64,000 nt of DNA from Helicobacter cholecystus. Lineage in GTDB: Bacteria > Campylobacterota > Campylobacteria > Campylobacterales > Helicobacteraceae. Positions 56,633 to 64,000 of the stretch are shown here, piece by piece. The notes under the pieces were generated by a model. The model was not told where the DNA came from. It saw only the letters and a list, made by a program, of their open reading frames with translations, and ran no database searches. The DNA lies in assembly GCF_003364215.1 (NCBI RefSeq), contig NZ_NXLU01000005.1:1-64000 (forward strand), written 5' to 3'. Numbering within the stretch: position 1 is the first letter of the stretch; each line of letters opens with the position of its first letter. A program made the translations under genes and the position numbers.

Positions 56633-57148
56633 ATGAAACAATTAATGACTATGACTTTTATTGTAGGTTTAGTTTTTGCAAATATTACATATGCTAAGGA
56701 GGCAAAAGTGCAAAAAACACAAGAAGTGATTAAAGCAGGAAGTCTTGGAGGGTTTAAAGGAAATTCTAAGATATTCAGCGGTGAAGTGAGTGTTAAGATG
56801 CTTTTTAAAAGTGGAGATTATCGTAATTATAGCGGAGCAGAAGTGACTTTCAGCCCTCGAGCTAGAAGTGCATGGCATACTCATCCTGCAGGACAAACGC
56901 TTATTGTGACACAAGGTATAATCTATACGGGCACAAAAGAGGGGATAGTGCAGATTGCAAAAGCTGGTGATGTGGTGCTTTGTCCCTCTGATGTGGAGCA
57001 TTGGCACGGAGCAGGATTAACACAAGAGGGGGTGCATATTGCTTTGACGCATGAAAAAGATGGCAAGAATGTAACTTGGCTAGAACTCTTGAGTGATGAG
57101 GAATATGAAAGCTATATTAAAGAAGCGGAGAGTAGGGTAAATCAGTAA
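56633..57148 (+). CDS. Exported cupin protein, hydroxynitrile-lyase/cupin type
   Basis: The 171-residue protein has a signal peptide (KQLMTMTFIVGLVFANITYA) and one cupin domain. Metal ligands are in SAWHTHPAGQTLIVTQG and the later EHWHGAG; SGAEVTFSPRARS precedes them. Small cupins of this type often occur with carboxymuconolactone decarboxylases and may be lyases or metal-dependent oxidoreductases; the substrate is unknown. An internal AAGGAGG with GTG 56708, 5 nt apart, sits just after the signal peptide. Promoter C lies upstream. Confidence 0.85.
   Translation: MKQLMTMTFIVGLVFANITYAKEAKVQKTQEVIKAGSLGGFKGNSKIFSGEVSVKMLFKSGDYRNYSGAEVTFSPRARSAWHTHPAGQTLIVTQGIIYTGTKEGIVQIAKAGDVVLCPSDVEHWHGAGLTQEGVHIALTHEKDGKNVTWLELLSDEEYESYIKEAESRVNQ
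56696..56710 (+). promoter_or_regulatory. Internal ribosome site at the leader/cupin junction
   Basis: AAGGAGGCAAAAGTG is in frame right after the signal peptide, with 5 nt between AGGAGG and GTG 56708. Initiation here would yield a cytosolic cupin starting MQKTQEVIKAG. Confidence 0.6.
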
Positions 57149-57225
57149 AGTCTTATTGCGTATACTGGTATTGATTAGATCTATGCCTTTTTTATCAATA
57201 AACGATCTTAAAAGAAAGGGGCAGA

Positions 57226-57248
57226 TTTGCAAGAGAAACTCTTGCAAA
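57226..57248. terminator. Perfect 10-bp hairpin between convergent genes
   Basis: TTTGCAAGAG-AAA-CTCTTGCAAA forms a perfect stem between the convergent cupin and NAD(P)-binding genes. No T-run follows on either strand, so it may be a weak terminator for both or only a repeat. Confidence 0.4.
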
Positions 57249-57305
57249 GAGGCTATGCAAACCATTGGCCTTTTGGCTTTAACCCCATTAGGTCATTATA
57301 GAAAA

Positions 57306-57932
57306 CTATAGCCCGATTACACCCACACGCACTCGATTAAGTTTAGAGTTTTTAGCGATTTCTATCATTGCACTTGCATAGTCTGCATAGCTACACTGAC
57401 TTTCATTTTTACTATTTGTCTCAAACTCTTCCCCAATGATTTTATATGTGCCACTCTTTGGTGCATCTGGAAGAAATACAGCAGGAGGACAGACATAAAC
57501 CCAATGGATCTTCTTCTCTTCTCTTAGAGTTTCTAATACCTCTGCAGTAGCTACTGCTACTCCCAGATATTCAGGCGGAAAACTTGGCGTATCCATTAAT
57601 CTCATGGTGTGGCTTTTATCCATGTATAAACTTCCTGCACCCCCTACAACAAGTAATCTTGCAGGATTGTCTTGCAAAATCTTGATTAAATGCTCAATAT
57701 GCTTTTTGTGTAAGGATAAATCCTGCCACTCTCCAAAAGCATCAATAATCACATCAAATCCTTGCAAATCAGCACTATTGAGGGTAAAAATATCTTTTAT
57801 CACACAATGCACTCTCTTATCAAAATTTACTTCACTTCTTGCAAATGCACTTACTTCAAATCCTGCATTTACTGCTTCTTTTACGATCGCACTTCCTGCT
57901 TTACCCTTTGCTGCTAAAACTGCAATTTTCAT
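57306..57932 (-). CDS. NAD(P)-binding Rossmann-fold oxidoreductase (atypical SDR, YwnB-like)
   Basis: The 208-residue protein starts MKIAVLAAKGKAGSAIVKEA, an atypical-SDR dinucleotide loop, and continues with FDVIIDAFGEW and RLLVVGGAGSLYMD. These proteins resemble NADH:flavin/quinone reductase-like or nucleotide-sugar epimerase-like SDRs and are often redox-stress genes. It is divergent from the HxlR gene across about 220 bp, a common pairing in which the regulator represses the enzyme. Confidence 0.85.
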   Translation of the reverse strand: MKIAVLAAKGKAGSAIVKEAVNAGFEVSAFARSEVNFDKRVHCVIKDIFTLNSADLQGFDVIIDAFGEWQDLSLHKKHIEHLIKILQDNPARLLVVGGAGSLYMDKSHTMRLMDTPSFPPEYLGVAVATAEVLETLREEKKIHWVYVCPPAVFLPDAPKSGTYKIIGEEFETNSKNESQCSYADYASAMIEIAKNSKLNRVRVGVIGL

Positions 57933-58043
57933 TCAATTTCCTTTAAACTTAGATTCATTTCTAGCGCAGAACATACACCAAGAAATGGTTAGGAAAGTAT
58001 AATAAACTAAGTATATAAAATCAAGTAAGCACTTTTTTATTAT

Positions 58044-58065
58044 ATAGTAGTATTTTTGATACTAT
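58044..58065. promoter_or_regulatory. Inverted repeat between the SDR and hxlR genes, operator candidate
   Basis: ATAGTA and TACTAT (perfect arms, 10-bp spacer) lie between the divergent SDR and hxlR-like genes, about 85 bp from the regulator start. A second nested dyad AGTAT-TTTTG-ATACT overlaps it. The position fits autoregulation by the HxlR-type protein. Confidence 0.5.
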
Positions 58066-58150
58066 TGTGTAAATATCGGATGATTTTATGTTAAGATTTT
58101 AGTGAAAATATAAAAGATTATAGATTATGGAATCTTATAAAGGAGATAGA

Positions 58151-58486
58151 ATGAATGCCTATCATTCACCTTGTCCGATTGAAACGACTTTAAATCTCAT
58201 TGGTAATAAATGGAAAATCATCATCATTAGAGATTTACTTAGTGGCACGAAGCGATTTGGTGAGCTAAAAAAATCTGTAGGTGCGACTAAAAATCAAAAT
58301 ATTTCCCAAAAAGTGCTGACACAAAACTTGCGAGAGCTAGAAGAGGCAAATCTCATTAAACGCAAAGTTTATGCAGAAGTGCCACCAAGGGTAGAATATA
58401 GCCTTACAACACTAGGTCAGAGTTTAGAGTGTATACTCCAAAGCCTTGAATCTTGGGGCAATGAATATAAAAAGAAATTTCCATAA
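58151..58486 (+). CDS. HxlR-family transcription regulator
   Basis: The product is about 111 residues with the HxlR winged helix: CPIETTLNLIGNKWKIIIIR, GTKRFGELKKSVG, ISQKVLTQNLRELEEANLI and PPRVEYSLTTLG. The N-terminal Cys in SPCPIE is the position used as a redox/electrophile sensor in YodB-type members. I chose ATG 58151 with AAAGGAG eight bases upstream, dropping eight residues from an ATG at 58127. It is divergent from the SDR gene and next to promoter D. Confidence 0.92.
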   Translation: MNAYHSPCPIETTLNLIGNKWKIIIIRDLLSGTKRFGELKKSVGATKNQNISQKVLTQNLRELEEANLIKRKVYAEVPPRVEYSLTTLGQSLECILQSLESWGNEYKKKFP

Positions 58487-58553
58487 TTTTTATAATAGGC
58501 AATAAGATAAAATCCCATTCCTTCAAAAATTTTAAATAATCCCTTCTACCCCC

Positions 58554-58584
58554 TTGACAAACACTAAGTGTGAGGATTTATAAT
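58554..58584 (+). promoter_or_regulatory. MerR-type promoter D with dyad in a 19-bp spacer
   Basis: TTGACA (58554-58559) and TATAAT (58579-58584) are 19 bp apart, with ACACTAAGTGT inside. It precedes the transporter gene by about 27 bp and is the fourth copy of this promoter. Confidence 0.75.
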
Positions 58585-58610
58585 TTAAAATCTCTATTAA
58601 AAGGATAAAT

Positions 58611-59879
58611 ATGCCATCTTTGATCTATGGGCTTTTTAATTTTAAATCTGGAGAATTTAAGATTTTAGCTCTTTCTTGTGGGTTTATTTTTATGCTTTTT
58701 TGCTCTTATGCAATTTTAAGACCTATACGAGATGCCTTAGGGTTAGAAGGAGGGCAGGAGGAGCTTAGATGGTTATTTTTAGCAACTTTTATCACTTGTA
58801 TTCTCGTCTCTTTATCCCTAATGGGACTAAGCACTAAAATTAAGCGTAGATTATATGTGGATTGTATCTTTTATTTTTTTGTATTTAATCTTTTGATTTT
58901 CTATGCATTAATGCAAATATTTGATCCGCATACAAAAGAATTTATCTGGCTCTCTCGCGTATTTTATGTTTGGATGAGTGTTTTTAATCTTTTTGCTTTT
59001 TCAAGCGCATGGAGTTTGCTTGCTGATGTTTTTAGTAAAGAGGCAAGTAAAAGGCTTTTTGGTATTGTCTCAGCTGGAGCAAGTTTTGGGAGTATTGTAG
59101 GATCTGTGAGCACAAGTATTTTAATGGAAAATTTTGGTGTATCAAATCTTATCTTCCTCTCTATTGCCCTGCTTATTTTAAGTATTGTATTAAAGAATTT
59201 AATTTTGCGTCAATTGCAATATTTTGAAAGTGTACAGGTGTTTAAAAGATTTGACCAAGTGATAGGATCAAAAAATCCTTTTATTGGTTTTAAGCTTATT
59301 ATACAATCCAAGTATCTTTTAATGCTCTGTGCTTTTATTGTATTACTTACAAGTGTTTCTACTTTTTTGTATATGGAACAAGCAAGGATTATCCGTGAGA
59401 TTTTTCCTACACGCGAGGCAAGGATTGTAGCATTTGCAAATATTGATTTTATTGTGCAAATTTCTGCTTTACTTATTCAAATTTTTCTTACAGCAAAGAT
59501 TGCTCAATTCTTTGGAACGATAAGTCTTTTAAGTATCCTTGGCTTTGTTATTGCACTTGGATTCATTCTTTTGAGTTTTACTCATCCTGCTTTCTTGCCT
59601 TTAGCTGTTGTAATGAGCATTCGTCGTATAGGAGAATATGCACTTGTTAAACCTGGGCGTGAAATGCTTTTTGTGCCTTTAGATGCAGATTCTAAATATA
59701 AGGTAAAAAACTTCCTTGATACTGTTGTATATCGTGGAGGAGATGCATTCTCTGCCCAAGTAGAAAGTTTTCTTGCGGGGATTGGAATTATGTGTGTGCT
59801 TTTATGTGGGGCTATAATCTCTTTGATCTGGGGAGGGCTTGGTGTGCTCTTGGGAAAATACTATGAAAAGATGCAATAA
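58611..59879 (+). CDS. NTP/NTP exchange (Npt1/Npt2, ADP/ATP carrier-like) transporter
   Basis: The 422-residue protein has about eleven to twelve membrane segments. It resembles the bacterial nucleotide-transporter/NTT-like family in CSYAILRPIRDALGLEGGQEEL, WLSRVFYVWMSVFNLFAFSSAW, FGIVSAGASFGSIVGS and the C-terminal ALVKPGREMLFVPL with FLDTVVYRGGDA. Free-living bacteria have such homologues of unknown substrate, so nucleotide exchange is not proven. It is transcribed from promoter D and thus belongs to the same suspected regulon as the AKR genes. Confidence 0.75.
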   Translation: MPSLIYGLFNFKSGEFKILALSCGFIFMLFCSYAILRPIRDALGLEGGQEELRWLFLATFITCILVSLSLMGLSTKIKRRLYVDCIFYFFVFNLLIFYALMQIFDPHTKEFIWLSRVFYVWMSVFNLFAFSSAWSLLADVFSKEASKRLFGIVSAGASFGSIVGSVSTSILMENFGVSNLIFLSIALLILSIVLKNLILRQLQYFESVQVFKRFDQVIGSKNPFIGFKLIIQSKYLLMLCAFIVLLTSVSTFLYMEQARIIREIFPTREARIVAFANIDFIVQISALLIQIFLTAKIAQFFGTISLLSILGFVIALGFILLSFTHPAFLPLAVVMSIRRIGEYALVKPGREMLFVPLDADSKYKVKNFLDTVVYRGGDAFSAQVESFLAGIGIMCVLLCGAIISLIWGGLGVLLGKYYEKMQ

Positions 59880-59977
59880 GGAATATTGCGCACATTAAAA
59901 AAGTGCCTTGTGCATCATTATAATTTAAGCCTAAGACTTGAAGATTTAGGGATTGTATATTATTTAATATTTCTAGT

Positions 59978-61972
59978 TTATTTCCCTCTAAGTCTTGCTA
60001 TTTCATCTCTAAGTCTTGCTATTTCATCTCTAAGTCTTGCTGCTTCTTCAAACTCTAGCTTTTTACTTGCTTCAAGCATTTTTGCCTTGAGCTCTTTGAT
60101 GATATTTTCTAATTCACTTTTGGGAATTTTATTTTTGACTCTTTTTTCATAAAGATTAGCACTGCTTTCAAGCTTGAGCTCATCTTCGACCTGACGCTGC
60201 ACACTTTTGGGGGTGATATTGTGGAGTGCATTGTATTGCATTTGTTTAGCCCGACGATAATCAGTAATTTCACAAGCTTTTTTCATAGAGTTTGTAATCT
60301 TTTGAGCATAGAGGAGAACTTTGCCATTTACATTCCTTGCTGCCCGCCCCATAGTTTGAATAAGGCTAGTTTCACTTCTTAAAAATCCTTCTTTATCTGC
60401 ATCTAAGATTGCTACAAGGCTTACTTCAGGTAGATCTAGTCCCTCACGCAAAAGATTGATTCCTACAAGCACATCAAACTCTCCAAGTCTAAGAGAGCGA
60501 ATAAGATGGTTTCTCTCTATGGCATCAATATCACTGTGCATATACTGGATTTTAATCCCCATATCTGCATAATACTTACTGAGTTCTTCAGCCATTTTTT
60601 TAGTGAGCGTTGTAATGAGCACACGTTCTTTTTTTTCTATTCTAAGTTTAATTTCTTCTAAGAGATCAAGCACTTGATTTTGACTGTCGCGGATTTCATA
60701 AAGTGGATCAAGAAGTCCTGTAGGTCGAATGATTTGCTCGGCTATATTTTCTCCGCTTAGCTCTAGTTCTTTATGGGCTGGAGTGGCAGAGACAAAGAGA
60801 AAATGGGGGGGTTTAATAATGAATTCATCAAACTTTAAAGGTCGATTATCCAGTGCGCTAGGAAGTCTAAAACCATATTCTACAAGCACTTCTTTCCTGC
60901 TTCTATCTCCTGCATACATCCCGCCAAATTGTGGAAGACTGACATGGGACTCATCGACAATGATGAGGTAGGGTTTTCCTTTTTGTTCAAAATAATCAAG
61001 CAGGGAGTAGGGGGTTTCTCCTGGTTTTTTTCCTGTGAGATGGCGTGCATAATTTTCTATCCCCTTACATATCCCACTTTGAGCAATCATCTCTAGATCA
61101 AACTCGGTGCGACTTTTTAATCTTGAGTGCTCGACCATTTTATCTTGTGAGGCAAATTCTTCAAGTCTTAAAGCAAGCTCATCTTCAATACTCTTAATTG
61201 CCAAAGAAAGTCGATCACCCCCAACAATAAATTGATTAGCAGCATAGAGCACATAAGAGGGAATGGATTTAAAGAGTGTATTGCTTAATGCTTCCCTGAT
61301 AGAAATTTTTTCAATTTCATCTCCAAAGAACTCAAGACGTATGTATTCCCCTTCATTATAGGCTGGAAAAATATCAATGCTCTCCCCCATAACTCTAAAA
61401 TTTGCTCTTTCAAAAATAGTGTCATTTCGTGTATAACCCATTTCTACAAGTTTCTGAAGGAGAGTTTTTTGAGAGATTTGCATTCCTACTTCTAGTTTTT
61501 CTATCATTTGGAGGTATTCCTCAGGATTTCCTAAACCATAATTTGCTGAAACACTTGCAACAACAATCACATCATCGTAAGCAAGAAGTGAAGTGGTGGC
61601 TGAGAGTCTAAGACGCTCTAAATCTTCATTGATAGAGCTGTCCTTTTCAATAAAAAGATCCCGACGTGGAATATAGGCTTCTGGTTGATAATAATCAAAG
61701 TGAGAAATAAAATACTCCACATGATTGTTTGGGAAAAAACCTTTAAACTCACTATAAAGCTGGGCGGCCAAAGTTTTATTATGAGTCATAATCAAAGTGG
61801 GCATATTGAGTTTGGCAATAATATTTGCCATAGAAAAGGTTTTTCCACTCCCTGTTACACCAATAAGGGTTTGGTAACGATGGCCACGTAAAATAGAATT
61901 TGTGATTTTCTCAATCGCCTGAGGTTGATCCCCTGAGGGAGTATAAGAAGAGTTGAGTTCAAAAGCTTTCAT
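59978..61972 (-). CDS. uvrB: UvrABC excision nuclease subunit B
   Basis: UvrB is the damage-verifying helicase of nucleotide excision repair. The protein has Walker [17 protein letters not shown], the beta-hairpin ([20 protein letters not shown]), [11 protein letters not shown] and the helicase motif [13 protein letters not shown]. The C-terminal UVR motif binds UvrC. The UVR tail repeats ARLRDEI twice and ends ARLRGK because of a 21-bp tandem repeat. I chose ATG 61972, with AAGGA six bases upstream of the GTG that precedes it. It is convergent with the NTT-like gene. Confidence 0.96.
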   Translation of the reverse strand: MKAFELNSSYTPSGDQPQAIEKITNSILRGHRYQTLIGVTGSGKTFSMANIIAKLNMPTLIMTHNKTLAAQLYSEFKGFFPNNHVEYFISHFDYYQPEAYIPRRDLFIEKDSSINEDLERLRLSATTSLLAYDDVIVVASVSANYGLGNPEEYLQMIEKLEVGMQISQKTLLQKLVEMGYTRNDTIFERANFRVMGESIDIFPAYNEGEYIRLEFFGDEIEKISIREALSNTLFKSIPSYVLYAANQFIVGGDRLSLAIKSIEDELALRLEEFASQDKMVEHSRLKSRTEFDLEMIAQSGICKGIENYARHLTGKKPGETPYSLLDYFEQKGKPYLIIVDESHVSLPQFGGMYAGDRSRKEVLVEYGFRLPSALDNRPLKFDEFIIKPPHFLFVSATPAHKELELSGENIAEQIIRPTGLLDPLYEIRDSQNQVLDLLEEIKLRIEKKERVLITTLTKKMAEELSKYYADMGIKIQYMHSDIDAIERNHLIRSLRLGEFDVLVGINLLREGLDLPEVSLVAILDADKEGFLRSETSLIQTMGRAARNVNGKVLLYAQKITNSMKKACEITDYRRAKQMQYNALHNITPKSVQRQVEDELKLESSANLYEKRVKNKIPKSELENIIKELKAKMLEASKKLEFEEAARLRDEIARLRDEIARLRGK
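59986..60041 (-). repeat. 21-bp coding minisatellite in uvrB (2.7 copies)
   Basis: Two exact copies of a 21-bp unit and a 14-bp partial third encode the heptad ARLRDEI in the coiled-coil UVR region. Copy number may vary between strains without breaking the frame. Confidence 0.75.
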
Positions 61973-62110
61973 CACAAATCCTTTTTAATATCAAGGTTTC
62001 AAAAGGGTGAATTCTATCTTAATGTTAGGTTTTTTCTCTCCACTCTTCAAAAGGTGAGCGAAAAATCATGGGAGGAAGTAAAAAAGAGGAAAATTTCGTG
62101 AGATTTGGGA

Positions 62111-62116
62111 TATAAT
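62111..62116 (+). promoter_or_regulatory. -10 box of the rpmJ-rpsM-rpsK-rpsD-rpoA operon
   Basis: TATAAT (62111-62116), preceded by GGGA, lies 75 nt before rpmJ in the 200-bp gap after uvrB. No infA or secY is found upstream. Confidence 0.55.
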
Positions 62117-62190
62117 CCAAAGTTTATATTGCTTAAATTCTAGGCTCTATAAAATCACTTTTTGCATCACAAAAATTTAAGGAGGATGTA

Positions 62191-62304
62191 ATGAAAGTAA
62201 GGCCATCGGTCAAAAAGATGTGTGATAAATGCAAAATTATCAAGCGAAATGGTGTGATCAGAGTAATCTGTACAACACCTAAACATAAACAAAGACAAGG
62301 ATAA
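62191..62304 (+). CDS. rpmJ: 50S ribosomal protein L36
   Basis: The 37-residue product begins [20 protein letters not shown] and keeps the zinc-binding CDKC and later Cys/His ([13 protein letters not shown]). AAGGAGG precedes it by five bases. It is followed after three bases by rpsM. Confidence 0.96.
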   Translation: MKVRPSVKKMCDKCKIIKRNGVIRVICTTPKHKQRQG

Positions 62305-62307
62305 AAC

Positions 62308-62670
62308 ATGGCGAGAATTGCTGGTGTAGATTTGCCAAAAAAGAAAAGAGTAGAGTATGCTCTCACTTACATTTATGGTATTGGACTTAAGAGTTCCAGA
62401 GATATTTTGAATTCCGTAAATATTTCTTTTGATAAGCGAGTTAATGATCTCAGCGAAGATGAAGTTTCTTCAATTGCTAAAAAAATTCAAGAAAGCTACA
62501 TGGTTGAGGGTGATTTGCGTAAAAAAGTGACTATGGACATCAAAGCATTGATGGATTTGGGAAATTATAGAGGTCTTAGACACAGAAAAGGCTTACCTGT
62601 TCGTGGACAAACAACAAAAAATAATGCTCGAACTCGAAAAGGTAAGAGAAAAACTGTAGGTAGCAAGTAA
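62308..62670 (+). CDS. rpsM: 30S ribosomal protein S13
   Basis: This 120-residue head protein of the small subunit starts [20 protein letters not shown]. It has the conserved [21 protein letters not shown] near its C-terminal tail, which contacts P-site tRNA. It sits in the standard rpmJ-rpsM-rpsK-rpsD-rpoA order, with 11 bases before rpsK. Confidence 0.97.
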   Translation: MARIAGVDLPKKKRVEYALTYIYGIGLKSSRDILNSVNISFDKRVNDLSEDEVSSIAKKIQESYMVEGDLRKKVTMDIKALMDLGNYRGLRHRKGLPVRGQTTKNNARTRKGKRKTVGSK

Positions 62671-62681
62671 AGGATAGTGCG

Positions 62682-63074
62682 ATGGCAAAAAGAAACGTAA
62701 CAAAGAAAAAAGTTGTTAAAAAAAATATTGCTAGAGGGATTGTATATATCTCTGCAACTTTCAATAATACAAATGTCACGGTTACTGATGAGGTTGGTAA
62801 TGTAATTTGTTGGGCTACTGCTGGTGGATTAGGATTTAAAGGTTCTAAGAAATCTACTCCTTATGCTGCGCAACAAGCAGTTGAGAGTGCAATGGCAAAA
62901 GCCAAAGAGCATGGAATTAAAGAAGTAGGGATCAAGGTTCAAGGACCTGGAAGCGGACGAGAGACTGCTGTGAAGAGTGTTGGGGCGATTGAAGGAATTA
63001 AAGTATTATGGTTTAAAGATATCACTCCACTTCCTCACAATGGTTGTCGACCACCTAAAAGAAGAAGAGTATAA
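62682..63074 (+). CDS. rpsK: 30S ribosomal protein S11
   Basis: The 130-residue platform protein of the small subunit has [36 protein letters not shown] and the C-terminal [16 protein letters not shown]. The start at 62682 follows AAAGGATAGTGCG. It is ten bases before rpsD. Confidence 0.97.
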   Translation: MAKRNVTKKKVVKKNIARGIVYISATFNNTNVTVTDEVGNVICWATAGGLGFKGSKKSTPYAAQQAVESAMAKAKEHGIKEVGIKVQGPGSGRETAVKSVGAIEGIKVLWFKDITPLPHNGCRPPKRRRV

Positions 63075-63084
63075 GGAGTAGCAA

Positions 63085-63711
63085 ATGGCAAGATATAGAG
63101 GACCAGTTGAGAAAATTGAAAGAAGATTTGGTGTTTCTTTGGCACTCAAAGGTGAGCGAAGACTTGCAGGAAAAAGTGCATTGGATAAGCGACCTTATGG
63201 ACCAGGACAACATGGACAAAGAAGAGGAAAAATCTCTGAATATGGAATGCAATTGCGTGAAAAGCAAAAAGCAAAGATGATGTATGGTGTGAGTGAAAAG
63301 CAATTTAGAAGTCTTTTTAAAGAAGCTAATCGAATCGAAGGAAATACAGGAGCAAATCTTATCCGTTTGATTGAGCAAAGATTGGATAATGTTGTATATC
63401 GAATGGGTTTTGCAACAACAAGAAGATTTGCTCGCCAACTTGTAACTCATGGACATATTTTGGTTAATGGTAAAAGAGTGGATATTCCTTCTTATATGGT
63501 TGAGCCAGGGCAAAAAGTTGAGATTAGAGAAAAGAGTAAAAATAATGTTCAAATCAATCGTGCAATTGAGCTTTCTCATCAAGTTGTAGCTGTGCCTTGG
63601 ATTGATGTTGATAAAGATAAGAAGTTTGGAATCTTTACAAGATATCCTGTTCGTGAAGAAGTAGTAGTTCCAATTGAAGAGCGATTGATCGTTGAGTTGT
63701 ATTCAAAATAA
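63085..63711 (+). CDS. rpsD: 30S ribosomal protein S4
   Basis: This 208-residue 16S rRNA-binding assembly protein has an S4 domain at about residues 95-160 ([32 protein letters not shown]). It begins [19 protein letters not shown] and contains [24 protein letters not shown]. The zinc-type Cys of some S4 proteins is absent. In other bacteria S4 represses its own operon; no such site is evident here. Confidence 0.97.
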   Translation: MARYRGPVEKIERRFGVSLALKGERRLAGKSALDKRPYGPGQHGQRRGKISEYGMQLREKQKAKMMYGVSEKQFRSLFKEANRIEGNTGANLIRLIEQRLDNVVYRMGFATTRRFARQLVTHGHILVNGKRVDIPSYMVEPGQKVEIREKSKNNVQINRAIELSHQVVAVPWIDVDKDKKFGIFTRYPVREEVVVPIEERLIVELYSK

Positions 63712-63726
63712 TTTAAGGTGGTGTGA

Positions 63727-64000
63727 ATGAAAACGATAAAAACTACTCCATATATTCCAACAGATATTGCTGTTGAGGAAGTGGGTCAAAATCATATCAA
63801 GATCACTGCCCATCCTTTTGAGTCAGGGTATGCAATCACTTTTGCCCATCCAATTCGAAGACTTTTGATGTCTAGCTCAGTAGGATTTGCTCCTATTGGA
63901 GTTCAAATTGAGGGTGTTGCACACGAGTTTGATTCGATTCGTGGAATTGTTGAGGATGTTTCTCAACTTATCGTCAATCTTAAAAATATTCGCTTTCTTA
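63727..64000 (+). CDS. rpoA: RNA polymerase alpha subunit, partial (5' end)
   Basis: The frame runs off the window after 91 codons. It contains the alpha N-terminal domain sequence [20 protein letters not shown] with [19 protein letters not shown], the dimerisation and assembly region. AAGGTGGTGTGA precedes the ATG. It closes the ribosomal operon as in H. pylori, where rplQ follows. Confidence 0.95.
   Translation, partial: MKTIKTTPYIPTDIAVEEVGQNHIKITAHPFESGYAITFAHPIRRLLMSSSVGFAPIGVQIEGVAHEFDSIRGIVEDVSQLIVNLKNIRFL

Noticed and set aside
57226-57248. Insertion sequence end
   Set aside because: The inverted repeat is a compact 10-bp hairpin with a 3-nt loop and no transposase nearby; better seen as a hairpin between convergent genes.
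59986-60041. CRISPR-like short repeats
   Set aside because: Copies are directly adjacent without spacers and encode heptads of UvrB; no CRISPR array is seen in the window.
59886-60152. Plus-strand frame with [12 protein letters not shown] repeats
   Set aside because: It is the antisense of the uvrB tandem repeat and has no ribosome site.
63055-63582. 175-codon minus-strand frame inside rpsD
   Set aside because: Antisense shadow of rpsD with no family features.

Overview
The window comes from an AT-rich Campylobacterota genome, most like a Helicobacter (probably enterohepatic). The evidence is gene order: pyrD, M16 protease, dapA, SDR, pgsA; purA, fliJ-like, motE-like; aroQ, pepQ-like, folK, flhF, flhG, small membrane protein, fliA, fliM, fliY; metK, ndk, yceD-like, rpmF, plsX, fabH; and rpmJ, rpsM, rpsK, rpsD, rpoA. 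These are the runs I recall from Helicobacter pylori. Extended -10 boxes (TGnTATAAT type), homopolymeric G/C phase-variation tracts and autotransporters fit the same group.

Layout. Positions 1-5500 (minus strand) hold two autotransporter genes. Each has a poly-G tract just after the start or signal peptide, and a second poly-C tract exactly 14 nt upstream of its -10 box. The first gene is out of frame (OFF) and the second in frame (ON). Positions 5670-34230 are mostly core genome: ppk, pyrimidine, lysine and phospholipid genes, flagellar regulators and switch proteins, glyQ, mraY-murD behind a large leader hairpin, tRNA-Phe, a peroxiredoxin, metK, ferredoxin, ndk, rpmF, plsX and fabH. Positions 34200-38230 hold a neuraminidase-like/membrane protein/selU operon and cfa. 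A zupT transporter, an hsdS remnant and an efeO-efeB-efeU iron uptake operon with a Fur-box-like dyad follow.

Positions 43840-59880 form an accessory region. Four transcription units (AKR-hydrolase-MFS; AKR-cyclophilin-like-MerR-CMD; cupin; nucleotide-transporter-like) start from nearly identical promoters: TTGACA, a 19-bp spacer carrying the dyad ACACYARGTGT, then TATAAT. That is the architecture used by MerR-family activators, and a merR-like gene lies in the second unit. Four exported proteins of this region carry an in-frame Shine-Dalgarno plus start codon, always with 5-nt spacing, exactly at the junction of export leader and catalytic domain. A fifth has a decayed version.

Inside this region, at 50668-55885, lies a compact DNA phosphorothioation (Dnd) cassette: a rhodanese-DndC fusion, DndD, and a DndE-like/FtsK fusion. 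A 12-G tract splits the rhodanese domain. The present length puts the gene out of frame; 11 G (or 14 G) would join the rhodanese active site and the DndC domain to the start codon. This would make DNA sulfur modification, or its sulfur supply, phase-variable, and it is the most novel system in the window.

The right end (59978-64000) holds uvrB with a 21-bp coding minisatellite, then the ribosomal protein/rpoA operon. All function calls come from reading motifs and gene order; no database search was run.
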